A DNA stretch of 64,000 nt from Acidaminococcus hominis (GCF_900291475.1 NZ_OLMM01000005.1:500639-564638); one strand, 5' to 3'; shown: positions 8,576 to 16,535, counted from the first letter of the stretch. The notes: a model not told the origin generated them from the sequence alone. Numbers and translations are program-made.

Positions 8576-8649
8576 TTGACAGATACCCTGTGGAATTGGT
8601 ATGATAAAAACAGCAAGGACGCTGCCGGCTGTCGCAGCGCCCGTTTTTT
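8576..8649 (+). promoter_or_regulatory. Consensus promoter followed at once by a terminator hairpin
   Basis: TTGACA (8576-8581), an 18-bp spacer and TATGAT (8600-8605) form a strong promoter. A GC-rich hairpin (8617-8642, GGACGCTGC/GCAGCGCCC with one mismatch) and six T residues (8644-8649) follow from about the sixth transcribed base. A dyad GGGGAATT/AATTCCCC (8491-8498, 8514-8521) lies upstream. The stretch 8443-8723 otherwise holds only the two divergent promoters and the crcB leader. Confidence 0.55.
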
Positions 8650-8723
8650 CAAATCAGGGCGGCAGCTGAAAGAGTTCTTAGGAGGCGGTTATTGGATGGC
8701 AAAAGCATAGAGGAGGAACTACC

Positions 8724-9110
8724 ATGGAAACGGATTTTCTTTTGTTGGTCTGCATTGGTCTGGGGGGTGCCCTGGGCTCCGTGTGCAGGTATTTGGCCGC
8801 AGCGGCGCTGAAGGGCGTTTGGGGCCACCATTTCCCCTGGGAAATGATTTTCGTCAATACCTTGGGCTGCGTGCTCATTGGCTTTTTCGCTTCGTATTTG
8901 TATGTCAAACTGCCCCATCCCCGTTGGGCGGCGTTTTTCTACTGGGGTTTTATCGGGGGCTTTACCGCGTTTTCTTCCTTCATTAAGGAGGGCATGCATT
9001 TCTTTTTGCATGGGGATCATGTGAGCGGATTTTTATATTTACTGCTGCAGAATACACTGGGGCTGCTGGCGGCTGGCCTGGCCTTTTGGGCCGGACGTTC
9101 GCTGCTCTGA
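8724..9110 (+). CDS. crcB: Fluoride exporter CrcB/Fluc
   Basis: A 128-residue, four-helix membrane protein of the CrcB/Fluc family, which forms a dual-topology dimeric channel that lets fluoride leave the cell. Family motifs are present: GGALGSVCRY in the first helix, NTLGCVLIGF in the second, and the pore-lining GGFTAFSSF in the third. The length is typical. AGAGGAGG 8 bases before ATG fixes the start. Only one crcB gene is present here. I could not find a fluoride riboswitch consensus in the leader; instead there is a promoter-terminator arrangement at 8576-8649. A weak hairpin follows the stop codon. Confidence 0.92.
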   Translation: METDFLLLVCIGLGGALGSVCRYLAAAALKGVWGHHFPWEMIFVNTLGCVLIGFFASYLYVKLPHPRWAAFFYWGFIGGFTAFSSFIKEGMHFFLHGDHVSGFLYLLLQNTLGLLAAGLAFWAGRSLL

Positions 9111-9124
9111 TGCTTGGATATAGG

Positions 9125-9148
9125 GGGACTGCCAAGGGCGGTCCCTTT
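9125..9148 (+). terminator. Weak terminator-like hairpin after crcB
   Basis: GGGACTGCC/GGCGGTCCC (one G-T pair) with a 3-base loop, followed by only three T residues. It may partly terminate the crcB transcript before the phosphoesterase gene. Confidence 0.4.
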
Positions 9149-9183
9149 CTCACTTATAGGGAAATCTAGAAAGAAGGCAAAAA

Positions 9184-10260
9184 ATGAATCGATTTTTTCT
9201 CACCGTATTGGTGCTGGGCCTGGGCGGCTCGGCAGCGGTATGGAGTATGTACCGGACCGGGCTGTCCTTCCTCCGGCCCTGGTGGACGGCGCTGATTTTT
9301 CTCGTAATGCCGCTGCTTTTTGTGTTTAGCAATGTGTACCTGAATCTGCTGCCCCGGAGCATTACCCGGTTTCTGGCCTGGCTCAGCGGCCTGTGGGCGG
9401 GCTTTTGGTACTATTCCATCCTGACCCTTTTGGTATTTTTGCTGGTTTGGCTGGTGGGCTGGGTTGGCCATTTTCCCAAGGCAGCGCCTATGGCAGCCCG
9501 GCTGCTGTTTGCCCTGAACCTGGTGGTTGTAGTGGTTGGCTGCTGGCGGGCCACCCATCCGGTGGTCCGGGAGGAAACCTACCATACGGATTTGGCCCTT
9601 TCCGCACCCTACAAGGTGGTCTTTGTGTCCGACCTGCATTACGGCGGTTTGTTTGGCCGGGCTGATGCAGACCGTATGGTGCAGCGGATCAATAGCCTAA
9701 AACCCGACCTGGTGCTCCTGGGTGGGGATATGGTGGACGGGAATCTACTGCTTGTGCAAAAGGAAGGCACCCTGGATGCCCTGAAAAATCTCCAAAGCCG
9801 GGATGGGGTATACGCCGTGTACGGCAATCACGACCGGCGGATGGGTACGGGTCCCCTGGAACGGAAAATGCTGGAGCAGGACGGCATTCATTTCCTGGTG
9901 GATGAAAACCAGGAGGTAAATCCCCAACTGTCCCTGACCGGCCTGGACGATTACCTGTTTGGGGACAGACGGGTGCAGTTTGCTCCGGCTCCCGGCAAGT
10001 TCAATATTTTTCTGGAGCATGAGCCCCGGCATATTGAGGAAGCGGCCAAGGCGGGGTACAACCTGTATTTTGCCGGCCATACCCATGCAGGCCAGCTGTT
10101 CCCCAATCGCCTGATTACGAAAAAAATGTACTTCCTGGATTACGGCAGCCAAAAGGTGGACCAGCTGCTGGCCACCGTTTCCAGCGGCTACGGCCTGTGG
10201 GGCATTCCGGTACGGACGGGCCCCATGCCGGAAATCGTAGTGGTGAATATCGAAAAATAG
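9184..10260 (+). CDS. Membrane-anchored metallophosphoesterase (YaeI/YkuE-like)
   Basis: A 358-residue protein with about four N-terminal membrane helices (residues 5-120) and a calcineurin-like phosphoesterase domain from about 143. The dinuclear metal site is complete: SDLHYGG (Asp150, His152), GGDMVDG (Asp182), YGNHD (Asn215, His216), LEHEP (His279) and GHTHAGQ (298-304). Relatives include YaeI and YkuE, cell-surface phosphodiesterases. LpxH also belongs to this superfamily, but it lacks the multi-helix N-terminus, and this genome encodes LpxI for that step. The start has an adequate AAGAAGG site. The substrate is unknown. Confidence 0.82.
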   Translation: MNRFFLTVLVLGLGGSAAVWSMYRTGLSFLRPWWTALIFLVMPLLFVFSNVYLNLLPRSITRFLAWLSGLWAGFWYYSILTLLVFLLVWLVGWVGHFPKAAPMAARLLFALNLVVVVVGCWRATHPVVREETYHTDLALSAPYKVVFVSDLHYGGLFGRADADRMVQRINSLKPDLVLLGGDMVDGNLLLVQKEGTLDALKNLQSRDGVYAVYGNHDRRMGTGPLERKMLEQDGIHFLVDENQEVNPQLSLTGLDDYLFGDRRVQFAPAPGKFNIFLEHEPRHIEEAAKAGYNLYFAGHTHAGQLFPNRLITKKMYFLDYGSQKVDQLLATVSSGYGLWGIPVRTGPMPEIVVVNIEK

Positions 10261-10263
10261 AGA

Positions 10264-10318
10264 AAACAAAGCTCCCTTCCAAGGTGCGCCAAACACCTGG
10301 GAAGGGAGCTTTGTTTTT
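10264..10318. terminator. Bidirectional terminator
   Basis: A perfect 16-bp stem AAACAAAGCTCCCTTC (10264-10279) and its complement (10301-10316), with T-tracts on both strands. It separates the convergent phosphoesterase and DNA glycosylase genes. Confidence 0.88.
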
Positions 10319-10321
10319 CTG

Positions 10322-10933
10322 TTACAGCAGGCCAAAGGCCTTGAAAAAATCCTGGTAGGCTGCGGCCTTCTTCTCCAGCTTCAGGGGGTAGGCCCGGGAA
10401 GTGGAGGGAAGGCGGGACAGGGTGTAGTGCCGGCCGCCCAAGGTAATGGGTACGCTGGCTCCCGATTTGGGCAGGGCCGGGGGATTTTCGCACTGGGCCA
10501 GCACTAGTTCCGTGGCTTTTTCCCCGGTGGTGGCCAGGGCCTGGCACTGGGGCAGCTGGTGCAGCATAGCCTTTAGGTCCGCCGGTTCTACTACCTGGAG
10601 AAATTTGTCGCTGGCGTTGCCCTTTTCCCGGATGGCCCGGAGCACGGTGGGGCCCAGGGCGATGCCCAGCCGGGACAGTTCCTGCTGGATTTTTTGGGGG
10701 TCAAAGGCCTTTGCTTCCCCTTTGCGGAAATAATCCGGGTTCTGGAAGAAAATCAGTCCCATAATCCGCCACATATCGTTTTGGAAGTTGGGATAATAGA
10801 AGTCCATGGCCCGCTTGCCGGCAGCCGGGGGAAAGGTGCCCAGCACCAGTACCCGGGCCTGGGGCGGCAGAAAGGGCGGAAAGGGATGGGTTTCGATGAC
10901 AGGTTCTGTGGGTATTTTGGTCATGGCCGCCAC
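10322..10933 (-). CDS. Uracil/hypoxanthine-DNA glycosylase superfamily protein
   Basis: About 200 residues with the uracil-DNA-glycosylase fold: VLVLGTFPPAAG near the N-terminus (the catalytic-loop position), FYYPNFQNDMWRIMG, and ATTGEKA where other families carry their helix motif. These motifs resemble the DNA-deoxyinosine (hypoxanthine) glycosylase branch more than Ung or Mug. It would excise deaminated bases from DNA. GTG 10933 directly abuts the stop of the Crp/Fnr gene; ATG 10924 is an alternative. The gene is the second in a two-gene operon behind that regulator, which may tie repair to a redox or stress signal. The fold call is fairly firm, the substrate less so. Confidence 0.7.
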   Translation of the reverse strand: MAAMTKIPTEPVIETHPFPPFLPPQARVLVLGTFPPAAGKRAMDFYYPNFQNDMWRIMGLIFFQNPDYFRKGEAKAFDPQKIQQELSRLGIALGPTVLRAIREKGNASDKFLQVVEPADLKAMLHQLPQCQALATTGEKATELVLAQCENPPALPKSGASVPITLGGRHYTLSRLPSTSRAYPLKLEKKAAAYQDFFKAFGLL

Positions 10934-11599
10934 CTACTCCGCATCCTTTAACAGATGGAATTCTTCCTTATGGTAATCCAGGATGCCTTCCTTTTTCATT
11001 TTGCTGAGCTCGCTGCTTAACGCGCTTCGGTCCACGCTGAGATAATCCGCCATCTGCTGTCGGTTAAAGGGCACGGTGATCCTGTCTTTTTTCTGCTTGG
11101 CGGCCAAGAAGGATAGGTAGGCAATGACCCGTCCCCGGATGGACTTGGACGAGGTGTGGAGAATCCGCCGGGACAGGGCCAGGTTTTTCCGGGCCAAGAT
11201 GTGCAGCAGGTTTTCGATAATCTGGGTGTGCTGGGGGCAGCTGTGGGAGCAGGTGCGCATGACCTTGCTCAGGTCCATCATCAGCACGGTGGTGTCTTCC
11301 TCTGCCAGCACGTTGATCAAAAGCGGCTCGTTTTCCACGCAGGCGTAGGCTTCCGCAAACAAGGAGCCGGGTTCCGCCTGGCCGAGAAGGGTCCGGTTGC
11401 CCCAGACATCGTCGGTTTCGATAATCACCCGGCCGGTAAGCACCATGCTGACGGTGTGGACAATATCTCCGGCGTAGTGGATATAGGTGCCTTTTTTATA
11501 GGAACGTTCTACCCCGCCCAGGCAGTTCATCCGGCAAAGGATTTCCTGGGGCGGAACGTTTTTGAACAGGGCGGTTTTGCTTAGAAATGCAGTATCCAT
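10934..11599 (-). CDS. Crp/Fnr-family transcriptional regulator
   Basis: A 221-residue regulator with an N-terminal cyclic-nucleotide-binding-type beta-barrel (about 15-125) and a C-terminal winged helix (about 150-215) containing RQQMADYLSVDRSALSSELSKMKKEG. Cysteines are present, but there is no N-terminal Fnr-type cluster that would indicate a 4Fe-4S sensor, and the effector pocket is not diagnostic. ATG 11599 is preferred because AGGAGGAGC lies just upstream; an upstream extension lacks a ribosome site. A 7-bp inverted repeat at 11613-11628 sits 14 bp before the start and may be an autoregulatory site. The glycosylase gene follows with no gap. Confidence 0.85.
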   Translation of the reverse strand: MDTAFLSKTALFKNVPPQEILCRMNCLGGVERSYKKGTYIHYAGDIVHTVSMVLTGRVIIETDDVWGNRTLLGQAEPGSLFAEAYACVENEPLLINVLAEEDTTVLMMDLSKVMRTCSHSCPQHTQIIENLLHILARKNLALSRRILHTSSKSIRGRVIAYLSFLAAKQKKDRITVPFNRQQMADYLSVDRSALSSELSKMKKEGILDYHKEEFHLLKDAE

Positions 11600-11612
11600 A
11601 GCTCCTCCTTTT

Positions 11613-11628
11613 CGTTGTTTTAACAACG
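11613..11628 (-). promoter_or_regulatory. Dyad operator candidate before the Crp/Fnr gene
   Basis: The inverted repeat CGTTGTT-TT-AACAACG lies immediately upstream of the ribosome site. Crp/Fnr proteins bind dyads of about this size (FNR TTGAT-N4-ATCAA; CRP TGTGA-N6-TCACA), so autoregulation is plausible but inferred. Confidence 0.4.
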
Positions 11629-11683
11629 TTTCTTTTCTCCAGTATACAACGGCTCCGGAAAGAAAGCAAGGCGGGTAAACCAC

Positions 11684-11712
11684 TTGACGGGAAAACCATT
11701 CTGTGGTAAATT
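11684..11712 (+). promoter_or_regulatory. Promoter of the metA T-box transcript
   Basis: TTGACG (11684-11689) and TAAATT (11707-11712) with a 17-bp spacer, ending about 10 bp before the T-box leader begins. Confidence 0.55.
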
Positions 11713-11724
11713 GTAAGCAATTTC

Positions 11725-11982
11725 ATATGACATGAGCGATGAAAAGAAGAGTACCTTCGGCGCTGCGGCACAGAGAGCTTCTGTTTTGGTGAGAGGAAGA
11801 GCGGGCAAAGAGGAGAACATGGCCTTGGAGCTGATGGCTGAAGTGCAGTAAGCCGTCTGGGTGTGCCCATTACAGCACTGGAGTATCCGACCAAGTCACG
11901 TACTCGAGAGGCTTGGCCTGGCCAAGCGAAGCTGGGTGGTACCACGATGCTTTCGTCCCTGCAGGGGGCGGAGGCTTTTTTT
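11725..11982 (+). promoter_or_regulatory. T-box leader, methionine-type, upstream of metA
   Basis: A T-box riboswitch that senses uncharged tRNA. The landmarks are in order: AGAGTACC, the stem I AGAGAGC element (11773-11779), GGTGAGAGG, the conserved antiterminator box GGGTGGTACCACG (11934-11946), and a terminator hairpin with a run of seven T residues around 11976-11982. A likely specifier is ATG at 11819-11821, following GAGAAC, which fits tRNA-Met. The downstream gene makes the methionine precursor O-acetylhomoserine, so uncharged tRNA-Met should permit readthrough. The exact specifier register is inferred by position. Confidence 0.85.
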
Positions 11983-12005
11983 ATTGCAGAAAAGGAGTGG
12001 AAATT

Positions 12006-12929
12006 ATGCCAATTAAAATTGCGAGTCATCTGTCGGCAAAAGCCAAACTGGAAGAGGAAGAAATTGTTACCATAGATAGCGATCGGGCTGCAACCCAGGA
12101 TATCCGTCCTTTGCGTATTCTGATTCTCAACCTGATGCCCTTAAAGAAACCTACGGAATTACAGCTGCTGCGCCTTTTGGGTAATTCCCCCCTGCAGCTG
12201 GAAGTGGACTTCTGCCGGCCGGTAAGCCGGGTGGGCACCCATACGGACAATTCCTACCTGGAAAGCTGCTACCTGGAATTTAACGATATCAAGGACAAAT
12301 ACTACGATGGCTTCATTGTCACCGGGGCTCCTGTAGAAAAGCTGGAGTTTGAGGAAGTGGAATACTGGCCGGAAGTGGTGGAGTATTTTGAATGGGCCCG
12401 GGACCATGCCTACTCCGTGCTCCATTACTGTTGGGGCGCACAGGCCGGCCTGTACTATTACTATGGGGTTGCCAAACGGATGCTGCCCCAGAAAATCTGC
12501 GGCATTTATCCTTACGGCCTGACGGTGCGCAACCATCCGCTGCTCCGGGGCTTTGACGACCGGTACTTTATTCCCCAATCCCGGTACACCTCCGTGGATG
12601 ACCAGGCGGTAGATGCTTCTGACAAACTGGATGTGCTCAGCCGCAGCGTGGAAAACGGCATCAATATCTGCTGCAGCCACGATATGCGCCATATTTTCGT
12701 TATGGGGCATTTTGAATACGAACGGAATTCCCTCCAGGATGAATACATCAGGGATAAGAATAAGGGCCTGAATCCTGCCCTGCCGGCCTTCTATTATCCG
12801 GACAACGACAGTAGCCAGCAACCCTGCTTCAAGTGGTGCAGCTATGCCCACCTGTTCTACCTGAACTGGCTGAACCGGGTGTACCAGGATACGCCCTATG
12901 ATTTGACCAAACTTACCCGGAAAGAGTAA
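12006..12929 (+). CDS. metAA: Homoserine O-acetyltransferase (MetA family)
   Basis: A 307-residue MetA-family acyltransferase that activates homoserine for methionine synthesis. The catalytic cysteine is Cys142 in HYCWGAQA, and MGHFEYE supplies the catalytic histidine and glutamate. Specificity in this family tracks residue 111: glycine for succinyl-CoA, glutamate for acetyl-CoA. Counting from this start gives Glu111 in GAPVEKLEF, so acetyl-CoA is predicted despite the usual succinyltransferase annotation. ATG 12006 is preceded by AAAGGAG at proper spacing; in-frame upstream codons fall inside the T-box terminator and are rejected. tadA follows after 28 bases and may be cotranscribed. Confidence 0.9.
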   Translation: MPIKIASHLSAKAKLEEEEIVTIDSDRAATQDIRPLRILILNLMPLKKPTELQLLRLLGNSPLQLEVDFCRPVSRVGTHTDNSYLESCYLEFNDIKDKYYDGFIVTGAPVEKLEFEEVEYWPEVVEYFEWARDHAYSVLHYCWGAQAGLYYYYGVAKRMLPQKICGIYPYGLTVRNHPLLRGFDDRYFIPQSRYTSVDDQAVDASDKLDVLSRSVENGINICCSHDMRHIFVMGHFEYERNSLQDEYIRDKNKGLNPALPAFYYPDNDSSQQPCFKWCSYAHLFYLNWLNRVYQDTPYDLTKLTRKE

Positions 12930-12957
12930 GAGGCCCTTGGAGAAGAAAGGACATTCC

Positions 12958-13428
12958 ATGGAAGCACTAGCCGCAAAGGAAGATCTGTACTATATGGACC
13001 TGGCTCTGGAAGAAGCCCGGCAGGCGGCCCGGGAGGGGGAAATCCCCGTAGGGGCGGTGCTGGTTGTGGACGGGGCGGTCATTGCCCGGGACCACAACAG
13101 ACGGGAACAGCTGCCCGATGCCACGGCCCATGCAGAGCTGCGGGTAATCCAGGCGGCTTGCAGCAAGCTGGGCCGCTGGCGGCTGCCGGACGCCGTGCTG
13201 TACGTGACCCTGGAACCCTGTCCCATGTGCGCCGGAGCCATCTGGAACGCCAGAATCGGCCGGGTGGTGTACGGGGCCTACGATAGTGCAGCGGGCTGCT
13301 GCGGCTCCCAGTTTAATTTTCCTGGGCAGCCTTCCCTCAGCGTAGGCACCCAGGTTACCGCCGGCGTCCGGGAAGAGGAGTGCCTTCAGGTACTCCAGGA
13401 GTTTTTCCGGGCCCGGCGGTCCGAATAG
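12958..13428 (+). CDS. tadA: tRNA adenosine(34) deaminase TadA
   Basis: A 156-residue cytidine-deaminase-fold enzyme that converts A34 to inosine in the wobble position of tRNA-Arg(ACG). The zinc and catalytic motif is HAE (His58, Glu60) with PCPMC (Cys88, Cys91). The product matches TadA in length and in the helix-rich ends (MDLALEEARQAAREGEIPVGAVLV). The ATG at 12958 has GAAAGGA 6 bases upstream and is preferred to an in-frame TTG at 12937. It follows metA closely. The substrate tRNA is not in this window. Confidence 0.92.
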   Translation: MEALAAKEDLYYMDLALEEARQAAREGEIPVGAVLVVDGAVIARDHNRREQLPDATAHAELRVIQAACSKLGRWRLPDAVLYVTLEPCPMCAGAIWNARIGRVVYGAYDSAAGCCGSQFNFPGQPSLSVGTQVTAGVREEECLQVLQEFFRARRSE

Positions 13429-13479
13429 GGGTGCAGTAATTCAAGAATTTTAGATTTGTTTTCTTTCTAACAATTGTGT

Positions 13480-13485
13480 TATAAT
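13480..13485 (+). promoter_or_regulatory. -10 element of the tRNA-Ser(CGA) promoter
   Basis: A consensus TATAAT begins 16 bp before the tRNA. The matching -35 is weak (TTGTTT, 13456-13461, 18-bp spacing). Confidence 0.5.
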
Positions 13486-13495
13486 GAGAACTCAC

Positions 13496-13583
13496 GGATG
13501 GGTGTCCGAGTGGTCGAAGGTGCTTGACTCGAAATCAAGTATACCGCAAGGTATCGTGGGTTCGAATCCCACCCCATCCGCCA
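13496..13583 (+). tRNA. tRNA-Ser (anticodon CGA)
   Basis: The acceptor arm GGATGGG/CCCATCC closes a class II tRNA with a long variable arm (TACCGCAAGGTA region). The anticodon stem CTTGA/TCAAG holds the loop CTCGAAA, with CGA at 13530-13532. GGTTCGAATCC forms the T arm. The discriminator is G13580 and CCA is encoded (13581-13583). It reads UCG codons. Confidence 0.97.
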
Positions 13584-13599
13584 ATATTTGTTACGTAAG

Positions 13600-13680
13600 A
13601 CCGGAAATTCTTTTTTCCTGCAAGCCAGGCTGTCTGCGGCTGTTTGGCTTTTGCAGGGAAGGGAGAGTTTCCGGTTTTTG
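13600..13680 (+). other. Nested hairpin downstream of tRNA-Ser
   Basis: An outer helix ACCGGAAA (13600-13607) with TTTCCGGT (13668-13675), followed by TTTT, encloses an inner hairpin CCTGCAAGCCA/TGGCTTTTGCAGG. It probably terminates the tRNA transcript, but it is larger than a normal terminator and could be a small RNA. Confidence 0.45.
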
Positions 13681-13694
13681 GCATTTTGGGGGGA

Positions 13695-13807
13695 ATTGTG
13701 CGCACAAGCTGCGCACAATGGACAAAAGGCCCTGCCAGAACAGCACACTTTTTGACGGAAGCCGGAGATGGAAAAAACTTGAACCTGCCCAAAGACTTTG
13801 CTATGAT
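13695..13807 (+). promoter_or_regulatory. 10-bp-arm dyad and alr promoter
   Basis: A perfect dyad ATTGTGCGCA-CAAGC-TGCGCACAAT spans 13695-13719. Downstream, TTGAAC (13779-13784) and TATGAT (13802-13807) with a 17-bp spacer form a good promoter for alr. Together with the nested hairpin at 13600-13680 these are all I see in the 336-bp gap before alr. Confidence 0.5.
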
Positions 13808-13919
13808 AAAGGATAACAGTGCGGGGACGTGTTTTGTATGCAAGCACCTGCCCGCTGGATTCTGGCTGGTCCACGGCAGATTCCGTGACCGCCAATTTTA
13901 GGAGAACGGTGGCGTCCAA

Positions 13920-15065
13920 ATGAGAGTAAGAAATGTCTGGGCGGAAGTGGATTTATCCGCAATTGCCCATAACGTGCAGGTGACCCGGAAGGTATTGAAA
14001 CCGGGAACAAAAATCTGTGCAGTGGTCAAGGCCGATGCCTATGGCCACGGAGCTGTGCCTGTTGCTACGGCAGCATTGGCCGCCGGCGTCAATTACCTGG
14101 CGGTTTCCATGACCCAGGAAGCCGTGGAACTGCGGGAAGCGGGGATTATGGCCCCCATCCTGATTCTGGGCACCATGACCCCGGAACACGAAAAAGCCAT
14201 TGTGGATTATCAGATTACCCAAACGGTGTACGACCTGACAACGGCCCAGGCCCTTTCGGCCATGGCCTTGCAGGAAAATAAGACGGTGAAGGTCCATTTG
14301 GCCGTGGATACGGGGATGAACCGGATTGGCTGCCGTCCATCGGAAGCGGCGGATTTGGCCGAAGCCATCAGCCATCTGCCCCATGTGGAGCTGGAAGGCC
14401 TGTTCTCCCATTTTGCCACTGCTGATGAAACCAACAAGGATTACGCCCAGCATCAGGTTGCCTTGTTTAACCAGGCCGTGGAAAGCATCAAGGCTCGGGG
14501 CATTGAGATTCCCCTGATCCATTTGGATAACAGCGCCGGCATTACGGAAATGCCCGGCACGGAATTCAATATGGTGCGGCAGGGCATTACCCTTTACGGC
14601 TGGTGGCCTTCCAAGGAAGTGAAGCAGTGCCTGGACATTCGGCCGGTGATGAGCCTCAAGGCCGAAGTGGTCTTTGTAAAGCAGGTTCCCGCCGGGGAAA
14701 AGGTCAGCTACGGCTGCACCTACGAAACCAAGGAACCTACCCTGATTGCCACCCTGCCCCTGGGCTATGCGGACGGGGTTTCCCGGAAGCTGTCCAATAA
14801 GGGCTATGTGAGCATCCGGGGGTATAAGGCACCCATTATTGGACGGATCTGCATGGATCAGTTCATGGTGGATGTAACCCACGTGCCCAATGTGCACGCA
14901 GGGGATGAAGCCGTGATCTTTGGGGATGGCGCCATTTCCCTGGATCAGGTAGCGGATTGGTGTGGGACCATCGGGTATGAGGTGCTATGCTTACTGAGCA
15001 CCCGGATTCCCCGGAAATATACGTACCACTATACCATCCGCCATTATGTGAACAACCATTTCTGA
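13920..15065 (+). CDS. alr: Alanine racemase
   Basis: A 381-residue PLP-dependent enzyme that interconverts L- and D-alanine for peptidoglycan. The PLP lysine is Lys37 in CAVVKADAYGHG, and the second catalytic tyrosine lies in the VSYG segment shortly before LPLGYADGVSR. IGRICMDQFMVDVT, near the substrate pocket, is also conserved. The length is typical. The GGAGAA ribosome site is rather far (about 12 bases) from ATG, but no better in-frame start exists. A TTGAAC-N17-TATGAT promoter precedes it. The GlcD-type oxidase follows 63 bases later with no terminator between, so cotranscription is likely. Confidence 0.95.
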   Translation: MRVRNVWAEVDLSAIAHNVQVTRKVLKPGTKICAVVKADAYGHGAVPVATAALAAGVNYLAVSMTQEAVELREAGIMAPILILGTMTPEHEKAIVDYQITQTVYDLTTAQALSAMALQENKTVKVHLAVDTGMNRIGCRPSEAADLAEAISHLPHVELEGLFSHFATADETNKDYAQHQVALFNQAVESIKARGIEIPLIHLDNSAGITEMPGTEFNMVRQGITLYGWWPSKEVKQCLDIRPVMSLKAEVVFVKQVPAGEKVSYGCTYETKEPTLIATLPLGYADGVSRKLSNKGYVSIRGYKAPIIGRICMDQFMVDVTHVPNVHAGDEAVIFGDGAISLDQVADWCGTIGYEVLCLLSTRIPRKYTYHYTIRHYVNNHF

Positions 15066-15128
15066 GAAGTGGCTGGCGTAGGAAAGCAGGAAGGCGCAGG
15101 ACAGTAAGCAGAAAGGCAGCAAAGCAGC

Positions 15129-16529
15129 ATGGAAAACTACAATCCAATTACCCAAGAAGTGCTTGAAAAATTAAACGCCCTGGTGGGCGAAAAGTATGTA
15201 TGGACGGATCCGGACCATCTGGAGCAGTATAAAACCGATGAGGAAACGGATCCCCGGCTGTTCCGGACCCCTGAAGCGGTGGTGGCTCCGGAAACTACGG
15301 AGCAGGTGGCAGCCATTATGAAGCTGGCCAACCAGTACGGTTTCCCGGTTACGCCCCGGAGCGGGGGCACCAGTGTTTCCGACGGAGCCATTGCCGTGTG
15401 CGGCGGGCTGGTACTGCTGCTGGAACGGCTGGACAAGATTGAAAAAGTGGACGCGGACGGGATGTACCTGATTGCCCAGGCCGGGGTTCCCACGGTGAAG
15501 GTCCAGGAAGCAGCCCGGGCCGTAGGCCTGTTCTACGCAGGAGATCCCTGCAGCGCCGACAGCTGCCTGATTGGGGGCAACCTGGCCACCAATGCCGGGG
15601 GCGACAAGGCCGTACGCTACGGCACCACCCGGAACCAGGTCCACGCCATCGAAGTGGTGCTGCCCAACGGCGAAATCGCCAACCTGGGCACCCGGAGCAA
15701 GAAAAACAGCACCGGCTACTGCCTGGACCAGCTGGTGATCGGCAGCGAAGGCACCCTGGGCATCATTACCAAGGCAACCCTGAAGCTATTGCCCCTGGCA
15801 CCGTATAAGGCGGACGTACTGGCGGTATTTACCGACCAGGAAAAGGCTGTCAGCCTGGTACCCATTTTACTGAAGGCAGGCCTAAATCCCACCAGCGTGG
15901 AATTTATGGACAATGGTTTCGTAAGGTCTGCCAGCGATTATTCCAAAATCCGGCTGGCCCATTACGAGGACGGCTCCTATGTGATTCTTACCCTGGAAAC
16001 CTTTGATGAGGACGAACTGGAAAAGAAGCTGGAAAAGCTGGATGAACTGTGCCGGGAAAACGGCGCCGACGATGTGATGATTGCCGACGACCGGGTTTGG
16101 ACGGTGCGGAAGAATTGTTTGGAAAGCGTCCGGGTACTGAGCAAGGTAATGACCAGCGACGATTTTGTGGTGCCCCTGGACAAGATTGCCCAGACCATCA
16201 ACGAACTGTCCAAGGTAGCGGAATCCTATCCCTTCCAGGTATTTACCCTGGCCCATGCCGGGGACGGGAATCTGCATTTCTCCATTCTGAAGGGGAATAT
16301 GACAGATGAAGCCTGGGAAAAGGCCCTTCATGATTTCCATGCAGAAGCCTATCCCTATATTTACGCCATGGGCGGCAAACTCAGCGGCGAACACGGCATC
16401 GGCGCCAAGAAGGTGAAGCAGCTGGCTTCCCTGGCAGATCCTGGGGAATTGTACATGATGCAGACCATCAAAAAAGCCCTGGATCCCAAGGATGTTTTGA
16501 ATCCGGGCAAGGTGCTGGCCCAATACTAA
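15129..16529 (+). CDS. GlcD-type FAD-linked 2-hydroxyacid oxidase/dehydrogenase
   Basis: A 466-residue flavoprotein of the glycolate oxidase GlcD/D-lactate dehydrogenase family. The N-terminal PCMH-type FAD-binding domain (about 40-220) carries VTPRSGGTSVSDGA, DPCSADSCLIGGNLATNAGG and GSEGTLGIIT. The C-terminal half (about 225-466) has HAGDGNLHFSI and GKLSGEHGIGAKK, the metal and substrate site. Members oxidise D-lactate, glycolate or 2-hydroxyglutarate and often pass electrons to an ETF or an iron-sulfur partner. No partner gene is adjacent. In a glutamate fermenter, 2-hydroxyglutarate or lactate would be plausible substrates, but the sequence does not settle it. Confidence 0.85.
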   Translation: MENYNPITQEVLEKLNALVGEKYVWTDPDHLEQYKTDEETDPRLFRTPEAVVAPETTEQVAAIMKLANQYGFPVTPRSGGTSVSDGAIAVCGGLVLLLERLDKIEKVDADGMYLIAQAGVPTVKVQEAARAVGLFYAGDPCSADSCLIGGNLATNAGGDKAVRYGTTRNQVHAIEVVLPNGEIANLGTRSKKNSTGYCLDQLVIGSEGTLGIITKATLKLLPLAPYKADVLAVFTDQEKAVSLVPILLKAGLNPTSVEFMDNGFVRSASDYSKIRLAHYEDGSYVILTLETFDEDELEKKLEKLDELCRENGADDVMIADDRVWTVRKNCLESVRVLSKVMTSDDFVVPLDKIAQTINELSKVAESYPFQVFTLAHAGDGNLHFSILKGNMTDEAWEKALHDFHAEAYPYIYAMGGKLSGEHGIGAKKVKQLASLADPGELYMMQTIKKALDPKDVLNPGKVLAQY

Positions 16530-16535
16530 GAAATA

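Noticed and set aside
8695-8709. Four-codon reading frame MAKA with an AGGAGG upstream, possible leader peptide of crcB
   Set aside because: Too short to support as a gene and no regulatory codons.
8606-8723. Possible fluoride riboswitch before crcB
   Set aside because: I could not align the conserved fluoride aptamer core; only a short hairpin-T tract and the ribosome site are visible.
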